DNA of 56,526 bases from Xanthomonas cucurbitae (GTDB lineage Bacteria > Pseudomonadota > Gammaproteobacteria > Xanthomonadales > Xanthomonadaceae). Under the pieces are notes generated by a model. That model was not told the DNA's origin, ran no database searches, and saw only the letters and a program-made list of their open reading frames with translations. The translations under genes were made by a program, and so were the position numbers. Numbering within the stretch: position 1 is the stretch's first letter; each line of letters begins with the position of its first letter. The stretch is from the NCBI RefSeq assembly GCF_002939885.1, contig NZ_MDED01000028.1, forward strand, positions 1 through 56,526. The letters are read 5' to 3'. Of this stretch, positions 50,924-56,526 are shown piece after piece.

Positions 50924-50985
50924 TGGAACCTCGTTGTTGGGTCACATCCCCGACTGCGTCCGCACATGGCGGCGTTGCAACCGCG

Positions 50986-51393
50986 TCAATTTGTCTTTGT
51001 TACCGTCTTGTAGCCGGCGCCATCGGCGCCCGTCATGCATTGCGTGGTGGGAAAACACAGCCCAACGGCGCGACCGCGCTGACGGATCATCCGATCGTCT
51101 TCGCCTGCCTTGGTCAACGGCATGTTGGCCAATTGCCGGCCATTGAACACTGCCTCGCTTGACTCTGGCGTGAGTTGCATGGCGTCGCCGCTCCCCTGCG
51201 GCGCCAGCCGCAGGCGCTGCAGGACAAGCACGCCATTGCAGCGCGCTTCGGTGCCGGTTTGTGCCCAGCTAACGCCGGCGCGCTGGCCGCGCCGCATCCG
51301 CCCTGCCCGTAAAGCGGACGGCCGCCAGGCATCGAGTTGCATGGCCGCCGCACCGGCGGATGAAGCAATGCACGGCAGCAGAGGTCCTTTCAT
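50986..51393 (-). CDS. Hypothetical secreted protein
   Basis: A 135-residue frame from the ATG at 51393 with a short, weak signal-like start MKGPLLPCIASSAGAAAMQ. The rest has no recognised domain; four Cys occur in pieces such as EARCNGVLVLQ and GLCFPTTQCMTG. The frame extends upstream without improvement. It lies upstream of colR on the same strand with a 62-bp gap, so it may share transcription. The coding status is likely but not certain. Confidence 0.55.
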   Translation of the reverse strand: MKGPLLPCIASSAGAAAMQLDAWRPSALRAGRMRRGQRAGVSWAQTGTEARCNGVLVLQRLRLAPQGSGDAMQLTPESSEAVFNGRQLANMPLTKAGEDDRMIRQRGRAVGLCFPTTQCMTGADGAGYKTVTKTN

Positions 51394-51465
51394 GGCATTG
51401 CCTGTCCGTCTATGACTCGATGATTGCTGAAATGTAAACCTGAACACGGCAACCAACAAGCCGTC

Positions 51466-51502
51466 ACAAAAAGGCCCGGGCGCCACTGGGACACCCGGGC
51501 CA
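51466..51502 (-). terminator. Rho-independent terminator of rimK
   Basis: On the minus strand GGCCCGGGTG-TCCCAGTG-GCGCCCGGGCC is followed by TTTTTGTGAC. It ends about 110 bp downstream of the rimK stop. Confidence 0.88.
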
Positions 51503-51613
51503 AACGTTCTTCCCGATCACCGTCACTGCCGAGAGCGGAGCTACGGTCGGCAGAGGCTAGCGGGGCAGAGATTATTTTTTAGTTAATTTTTCGATAAAAT
51601 GCTGCCAGACCGA

Positions 51614-52489
51614 TCAACGGCCAGCCTGCTCCAGATGCTCGATGATGTGGGTCGCCACATCAACGCCGCAGACGCCTTCAATCCCTTCGAGACCCGGGGT
51701 CGAATTGACCTCGAGCACCAGTGGGCCGCGCGCGGAGCGGATCAGGTCCACTCCCGCCACGGCCAGGCCGAGCGCGCGGGCCGAGCGAACCGCCACTTCC
51801 TGCTCCTGGGCGCTGGCCTCGGCCATGGCGGCGCTGCCACCCAGGTGCAGATTGGAGCGGAAGTCGCCTTCGGCGGCCTGGCGGCGCATGGCGGCGACGA
51901 CGCGGTCGCCGACCACGAAACAGCGCAGGTCGGCCCCTTCCGCTTCGCCGATGAACTCCTGCACGATGAAGTTGGCATACAACCCGCGCAGCGCTTCCAC
52001 CACCCCGCGCGAGGCGCTGGCCTTTTCGGTCAGGATCACCCCGGCGCCCTGCGCACCTTCGTTCAACTTCACTACGTGCGGCGGCGGGCCGAGCATCGAC
52101 AACAAGTCCTGGGTGTCGTCAGGGTTGTCGCCAAACACCGTGATGGGCATGTCGATGCCCTGCGCCGCCAGCAATTGGTGCGCACGCAGCTTGTCGCGCG
52201 AGCGCAGGATCGCGTCGGAAGGATTGGGCGTATAGGTTCCCATGAACTCGAGTTGGCGCAATACGGCGCTGGCGTAGCGGGTGACCGAGGCGCCGATGCG
52301 CGGGATCACCGCATCGAACCCGGTGATCGGCTTGCCCTTGTAGTGCAGGCTGAAACCGTCGGCGGCGATGCGCATGTAACAGCGCAACGGATCCAGGATG
52401 CGCACCGTATGCCCACGCTTGCGGCCGGCTTCGATAAGCCGACGGGTCGAATACAGTTTGCTGTTGCGCGAAAGAATGGCGATCTTCAT
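51614..52489 (-). CDS. rimK: RimK-type alpha-L-glutamate ligase
   Basis: A 291-residue ATP-grasp ligase that adds glutamates to a protein C-terminus; the classic target is ribosomal protein S6. It starts [22 protein letters not shown], near-identical in pattern to E. coli RimK. The ATP-grasp features are [37 protein letters not shown] and [16 protein letters not shown]. The length is normal. The longer reading frame to 52576 has no homology. A terminator follows. Confidence 0.93.
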   Translation of the reverse strand: MKIAILSRNSKLYSTRRLIEAGRKRGHTVRILDPLRCYMRIAADGFSLHYKGKPITGFDAVIPRIGASVTRYASAVLRQLEFMGTYTPNPSDAILRSRDKLRAHQLLAAQGIDMPITVFGDNPDDTQDLLSMLGPPPHVVKLNEGAQGAGVILTEKASASRGVVEALRGLYANFIVQEFIGEAEGADLRCFVVGDRVVAAMRRQAAEGDFRSNLHLGGSAAMAEASAQEQEVAVRSARALGLAVAGVDLIRSARGPLVLEVNSTPGLEGIEGVCGVDVATHIIEHLEQAGR

Positions 52490-52990
52490 CGCGACAGGTG
52501 TACGGCGCGGCCTGGGCATGGTCGGAGTCTGGTGACGAGGTGACCCAAGCCCGTACGTGCGCCGGAACGGTCGCACATCCAGGGCAGCTGCCTGCGCGCG
52601 ACGACCGGACTGCGATGCGACGGCCCCGAGAATATGGAAGCGATGAATGTAGAAGCAATGGCGCCCGGGCCTGTTGCAGCAACACGAACGCCGCGCATCC
52701 CCAGTGGGTTGGATGCTAGCAGGGCGTCTGCACCACGCTCAAGCACCGAGCCGTCAGAACTCGCACGCCAACGCATGCCTGCTGGCAGCGCGGCGGCCTG
52801 CTTGCCGCAGCGGAGCCGTCCTGCGCGCGGAAGGCCCGCACCTCATACCGTCACAACCGTTTATCCGCACATGCAACTCACACAACACCCTCACGCCGCA
52901 CCCGGATTGCCGTAACGCGTCTTGCACGCTTGGAACCGCAATGCTTGAGCCCCTTCAATGCCGGCATGCCGGCTCACCCGAGACTCCTCC
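52490..52990. other. Divergent intergenic region rimK / glgX
   Basis: A 501-bp gap without a supported gene. Short frames overlap here but none has a start with ribosome-binding site and family features. The sequence after 52840 is less GC-biased and probably contains the glgX promoter; no specific site was recognised. Confidence 0.4.
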
Positions 52991-55123
52991 ATGCGACGTC
53001 CAGCAAGCGCGGCTTACGCCACCCCCTCCCGCATCCGCCAGGGGCGTCCGTTTCCCCGCGGCGCCGTCTTCGACGGCAAGGGCACCAATTTCTGCCTATT
53101 TTCCGCACACGCCACGCGCGTAGAGCTGTGCCTGTTCGACGAACAGGGAAACGAAACACGCGTGGACCTGCCCGAATACACCAATGAAATCTGGCATGGC
53201 TATCTGCCCGATGCCAAACCGGGGCAGCGCTACGGCTACCGGGTGCATGGCCCGTACGCGCCGACCGAGGGGCATCGCTTCAATCACAACAAGCTGCTGC
53301 TGGACCCGTATGCGCGCGAGCTGGAAGGCGACCTGATCTGGGCCGACGAACTCTACGGCTACACGGTGGGCCACCCGGATGGCGATCTGAGTTTCGACGA
53401 GCGCGACAGTGCGCCGTTCATGCCCAAATGCGTCGTGGTCGAAGACACCTATGACTGGGAAGACGACGCGCGCCTGCTCACGCCCTGGAACGAGACGGTG
53501 GTGTACGAAACCCACGTGCGCGGCTACACCATGCGCAACCCGCAGGTGCCGGAAGCCGTGCGCGGCACCTGTGCCGGCCTGGCGCAGCCGCAGGTACTGC
53601 AATACATCAAGGACCTGGGCGTGACGGCAGTGGAATTGCTGCCGGTACACGCGTATCTGGACGACCAGCACCTGCTGGACAAGGGGCTACGCAATTATTG
53701 GGGCTACAACACCATCAGCTTCTTCGCGCTGAAGTCGCGTTATCTCTCCAGCGGCCACCGCGATGAGTTCCGCGACATGGTCAAGGCCATGCACAAGCAG
53801 GGGCTGGAGGTGATTCTGGACGTGGTCTACAACCACACCGCCGAAGGCAGCGAGCTGGGGCCGACGCTCTCGTTCAAGGGCATCGACAACGCGAGTTACT
53901 ACCGCCTGGCCGAAGACAAGCGCTACTACATCAACGACACCGGCACCGGCAACACGCTCAATCTGAGCAATTCGCGGGTGATCCAGTTCGTCAACGATTC
54001 GCTGCGCTACTGGGCCGGCGAGATGCATGTGGATGGATTCCGCTTCGATCTGGCCACCATTCTTGGGCGCGAGCCGAGCGGGTTCGATCAACGCGGCGGC
54101 TTTTTGGACGCCTGTAATCAGGACCCGCTGCTATCGGAAGTCAAGCTGATTGCCGAACCCTGGGATTGCGGGCCTGGCGGCTACCAGGTGGGTCATTTCC
54201 CGCCGGGCTGGTCGGAATGGAACGACAAGTTCCGCGACAACGCGCGCGAGTTCTGGAAGGGCGAAGACGGCAAGCTGGCGGAATTTGCCACCCGTTTCAC
54301 CGGCTCGGCCGATCTGTTCGATCGCCGCGGGCGCCGGCCCTGGGCGTCGGTGAACTTCATCACCGCCCACGATGGCTTCACCTTGCGCGACCTGGTGAGC
54401 TACAACGAAAAGCACAACATCGATAACGGCGAAGACAATCGCGACGGCTCATCCAACGACGGGTCGTGCAATTACGGCGCGGAAGGCGAGAGCGACGATG
54501 TCGAAATCATGCAGATTCGCGAAAGGCAGATGAAGAACCTGCTCGCCACGCTGTTCCTGTCTCAAGGCACGCCGATGCTACTGGCCGGCGACGAGCGTGC
54601 GCAGACACAGGGCGGCAACAACAACACCTATTGCCAGGACAACGAAATCACCTGGCTGAACTGGGAACACGATCCCACCGACGGGCGCCTGACCGACTTC
54701 GTCAAGGCACTGAGCCAGCTGCGCAAGCGCTATCCGATCCTGTCGCGCGGACGCTTCCTCAATGGCCAGTACAACGAGGACGCCGGAGTACGCGATCTCA
54801 CCTGGCTCAATCCCGGCGGCAGCGAGATGGAAGATGCGCACTGGACCGACGCTGGCGCGCGCTCGGTGGGCCTGCTGCTGGAAGGCAAGGCGCAAACCTC
54901 CGGCGTCAAGGAGCTGGCCAACGACGCGACCTTGTTGATCGTCATCAACGCCTACCACGAGGGCGTGAGCTTCACCCTGCCCGCGACCGACGAGCCGGTG
55001 CACTGGCAGCTGGCGCTGTCGACCGACGAAGCATTGGACGTGGACATGATGCCGGCCGGCGCAGGCGAATTCCTTGCCCCACCGCGCAGCGTCTCGGTGC
55101 TCGAGTGCAAGAGCGATCAATAG
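52991..55123 (+). CDS. glgX: Glycogen debranching enzyme GlgX
   Basis: A 710-residue GH13 isoamylase-type enzyme that removes alpha-1,6 branches from glycogen (limit dextrins). N-terminal CBM48 domain with GRPFPRGAVFDGKGTNFCLFSAHATRVELCLFDEQG; the catalytic barrel includes EVILDVVYNHTAEGSE, VDGFRFDLA (nucleophile Asp), LIAEPWDCGPGGYQVG (acid Glu region) and NFITAHDGFTLRDLV. The length is normal. The ATG at 52991 gives MRRPASAAYATPSRIRQGRP; an in-frame ATG at 52958 is an alternative. A palindrome follows the stop. Confidence 0.94.
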   Translation: MRRPASAAYATPSRIRQGRPFPRGAVFDGKGTNFCLFSAHATRVELCLFDEQGNETRVDLPEYTNEIWHGYLPDAKPGQRYGYRVHGPYAPTEGHRFNHNKLLLDPYARELEGDLIWADELYGYTVGHPDGDLSFDERDSAPFMPKCVVVEDTYDWEDDARLLTPWNETVVYETHVRGYTMRNPQVPEAVRGTCAGLAQPQVLQYIKDLGVTAVELLPVHAYLDDQHLLDKGLRNYWGYNTISFFALKSRYLSSGHRDEFRDMVKAMHKQGLEVILDVVYNHTAEGSELGPTLSFKGIDNASYYRLAEDKRYYINDTGTGNTLNLSNSRVIQFVNDSLRYWAGEMHVDGFRFDLATILGREPSGFDQRGGFLDACNQDPLLSEVKLIAEPWDCGPGGYQVGHFPPGWSEWNDKFRDNAREFWKGEDGKLAEFATRFTGSADLFDRRGRRPWASVNFITAHDGFTLRDLVSYNEKHNIDNGEDNRDGSSNDGSCNYGAEGESDDVEIMQIRERQMKNLLATLFLSQGTPMLLAGDERAQTQGGNNNTYCQDNEITWLNWEHDPTDGRLTDFVKALSQLRKRYPILSRGRFLNGQYNEDAGVRDLTWLNPGGSEMEDAHWTDAGARSVGLLLEGKAQTSGVKELANDATLLIVINAYHEGVSFTLPATDEPVHWQLALSTDEALDVDMMPAGAGEFLAPPRSVSVLECKSDQ

Positions 55124-55137
55124 CCTGAGGTGAGGAT

Positions 55138-55169
55138 GGCTCGCCGTTGCCCCAGGGCGGCGGCGAGCC
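55138..55169 (+). terminator. Hairpin downstream of glgX
   Basis: GGCTCGCCG pairs with CGGCGAGCC around an inner GCCCCAGGGC loop. No U-tract follows, so it is a possible terminator or mRNA end structure. Confidence 0.5.
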
Positions 55170-55250
55170 AATCGCGGCACAGCCCCACCGGGCACCGTCT
55201 TCGACGCGGTGCGGCGGCGGTTCAACACCCAATCGATCGGCTAGAAACGA

Positions 55251-55640
55251 TCAGCCCGGATAGAGCGGAAAGCGCTTGTCCGGATGCTTGGCCTTCCATT
55301 CCTTGTAAGAACTGGTGCCTTCCCAGGCCTTGAAGGCGCGCGGCGTACGGCCACGCCCGGACCAGGTTTCGCCCGAATGTGGGAGCCAGTACTTGGCCAG
55401 CACCTCGCCCGTGGACGACAGCGGCCCCTTGGACTTGCCCGTCATGGCCAGCGAGGCGATCTGTGACTTCTGTTTTGTATTGAAGCGATTGGCGAACTGG
55501 GTCAGTATTTCCACGACCTGGTCGAACGCTTCCAGTGTTTGAGCGTACTTGAGCTGCGCTTCTTCCTGCTCGAGGTTGCGCAATTCTTCCAGCAATTTGG
55601 CTTTGGCAGCAGCGGGTGAATCAAGCGGAACCTGGCGCAT
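55251..55640 (-). CDS. H-NS family nucleoid-associated protein
   Basis: A 129-codon frame from the ATG at 55640 (a GTG at 55727 gives 158 residues with an un-H-NS-like extension). The N-terminal coiled coil, ELRNLEQEEAQLKYAQTLEAFDQVVEIL, is the dimerisation region. The C-terminal DNA-binding segment is KYWLPHSGETWSGRGRTPRAFKAWEG, with the GRGRTP hook that contacts AT-rich minor grooves. Xanthomonas has several such proteins (Xrv type) that control virulence and silence acquired DNA. The gene is last on the minus strand beside the small unknown protein, with the IS edge further right. Confidence 0.85.
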   Translation of the reverse strand: MRQVPLDSPAAAKAKLLEELRNLEQEEAQLKYAQTLEAFDQVVEILTQFANRFNTKQKSQIASLAMTGKSKGPLSSTGEVLAKYWLPHSGETWSGRGRTPRAFKAWEGTSSYKEWKAKHPDKRFPLYPG

Positions 55641-55727
55641 TGACGAAACGGAGATCGGACGGGCGGCCAGTATTGCCGCTACGCCGCCCAGCGTAAAGCG
55701 CCGAGCCGCGACAGGGTCTGCTGACAC

Positions 55728-56120
55728 TCAGCGATGACGCAGCAAGGCCTGCTCGCGGGCCATGGTCAGCACTGGTCCGATCCGCCCGGCCTGCACCAGC
55801 TCCCTGCAGTGCTTGCCCACGAACTCCACGCGTGGTGCAGTGAACCACTGCGCCACGCGATCCAGTTGGCCTGCATTGATCGACCAGGCATGGCACACCG
55901 CCTCGCCCAGCTCCTCCACCCCCACCAGCCCCATATCGCGGATCTGCTCGGGATCGAGCTTGAACATCTCGAGGACCTTTTCGGCATTGTCCGGTGTGCC
56001 GCAGCGCCCCAGCTGATCGTCCGGCCCGGCGCGATAGGCAAGCGAGGCAACCCGCGCAGACTCGGCGCGGCGCATGCCCTTGATCAGCGCTGAAACCAGC
56101 TGGGAGGAGGTCGTGTTCAT
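55728..56120 (-). CDS. Small hypothetical protein upstream of the H-NS-type gene
   Basis: A 130-residue frame from the ATG at 56120 (MNTTSSQLVSALIKGMRRAE). It is alpha-helical, with a possible repeated FKLDPEQIRDMGLVGVEELGEAVCHAWS and a basic tail VLTMAREQALLRHR. I recognise no family. The longer start at 56306 adds unrelated sequence. It may be co-transcribed with the H-NS-type gene, whose possible GTG start touches its stop. Confidence 0.6.
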   Translation of the reverse strand: MNTTSSQLVSALIKGMRRAESARVASLAYRAGPDDQLGRCGTPDNAEKVLEMFKLDPEQIRDMGLVGVEELGEAVCHAWSINAGQLDRVAQWFTAPRVEFVGKHCRELVQAGRIGPVLTMAREQALLRHR

Positions 56121-56438
56121 GGCGCTCGCATCGGTGATGCCTGCACTATGGGCATCGGCGCCGAACGCCTCAATCGGGAAGTTCCTGACCGGGCGGAAGG
56201 AAATGACGAAGCTGCGGCGTAGTGGTTGTGGGCGCCACATCGTGGGGTAGCGCGTGCAGAGGTTGACGAACGCCCTGGCGCGAGCGAGCGCAGACCCGCA
56301 GTTCAATGGGAATAGAAAAAGCGGACAGATAGCCCGGCCGAGCGCGACAGCATCAGCGGCTTGGGCAAGATTGATACCTCAAGGTGCATCGCTCGGAATC
56401 ATCAATCGGCCAGAATACCCAGCTAAGTCAGGCACTTA
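56121..56438. other. Intergenic region before the right IS edge
   Basis: A plus-strand frame at 56254-56439 (61 codons, MQRLTNALARAS...) ends exactly at the presumed IS border and could be part of an interrupted gene, but I cannot recognise it. The region shows no other supported gene. Confidence 0.35.
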
Positions 56439-56526
56439 GAGGGTGTTTACATAATGATATAATAGTGCCATCTCATCACAGACAGTCATCGAAATGGGCC
56501 GCCCACTGAAGATTCAAGTCGAACAT
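56439..56526 (+). mobile_element. Start of an IS630-like insertion sequence, cut by the window edge
   Basis: After TA at 56437-56438, a GAGGGTGTTTACATAA stretch looks like an IS left end, and 55 bp later a transposase-like frame begins. IS630/Tc1-mariner elements insert at TA. The far end is outside the window, so the inverted repeat and the TA duplication cannot be checked. Confidence 0.4.
56494..56526 (+). CDS. IS630-like transposase, N-terminal fragment (continues beyond the window)
   Basis: Eleven codons are visible, MGRPLKIQVEH, which from memory resembles the N-terminus of IS630-type transposases whose helix-turn-helix follows. The upstream sequence is AT-rich with a possible promoter (ATAATGATATAATAG). 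No catalytic residues are in the window, so the call depends on the short N-terminal match. Confidence 0.45.
   Translation, partial: MGRPLKIQVEH

Noticed and set aside
50127..50945. Minus-strand 272-codon frame overlapping the response-regulator gene
   Set aside because: A shifted frame of the regulator gene, Arg/Gln-rich, without motif.

Overview
The window is a chromosomal segment of a plant-associated Xanthomonas (Gammaproteobacteria). This rests on GC-rich codon use, the pilS-pilR-pilB-pilA-pilC-pilD-coaE order with a prepilin peptidase lacking the usual cysteines, the bamD/rluD/pgeF neighbourhood, and proteins of recognisable Xanthomonas type. The species was not determined. Both edges look like transposase starts: IS5-like on the left (minus strand) and IS630-like on the right (plus strand).

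Region by region. Positions 1-3.1 kb hold a cobalamin riboswitch controlling btuB and a btuM-like inner-membrane protein, with an IS end directly downstream. Positions 3.4-11 kb hold metY, an exported DUF6624 protein, clpB with a heat-shock promoter, a GIY-YIG protein, a GST-like protein and a DUF3014 protein. Positions 11-15.3 kb hold an NCS2-type permease, then a two-gene ATPase + HNH module (12819-14707) that looks like a transferred, Septu/PtuAB-like anti-phage system, then a DUF3574 lipoprotein. Positions 15.4-22.8 kb hold a TonB-dependent receptor and an aspartate module (DcaP-like porin, AspT antiporter, aspartate 4-decarboxylase) whose decarboxylase carries an in-frame amber codon. Positions 23.1-27 kb hold the trehalose operon otsB-GH15-otsA. 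Positions 27.7-38.8 kb hold a chemotaxis receptor, a 169-bp tandem palindromic repeat, the rluD-pgeF-DUF4166-DCC operon divergent from bamD, nadE with a DUF559 gene, a long GCTGYG hexamer tract, and sucCD.

Positions 39-48.2 kb are the type IV pilus regulatory and assembly locus: pilS, pilR, pilB, pilA with a sigma-54 promoter, pilC, pilD and coaE. Two extra copies of a pilB 3' tail are embedded in REP-like repeats. Positions 48.4-51 kb carry a ColR/ColS-like two-component pair separated by an autonomous gene for a small secreted Cys peptide. The right end has rimK, glgX, an H-NS family protein and a small unknown protein before the IS-like edge.

The most interesting candidates are the ATPase/HNH module, the small Cys peptide between the regulator and kinase genes, the pilB-tail/REP array and the hexamer tract. 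No tRNA, rRNA or CRISPR array was seen.
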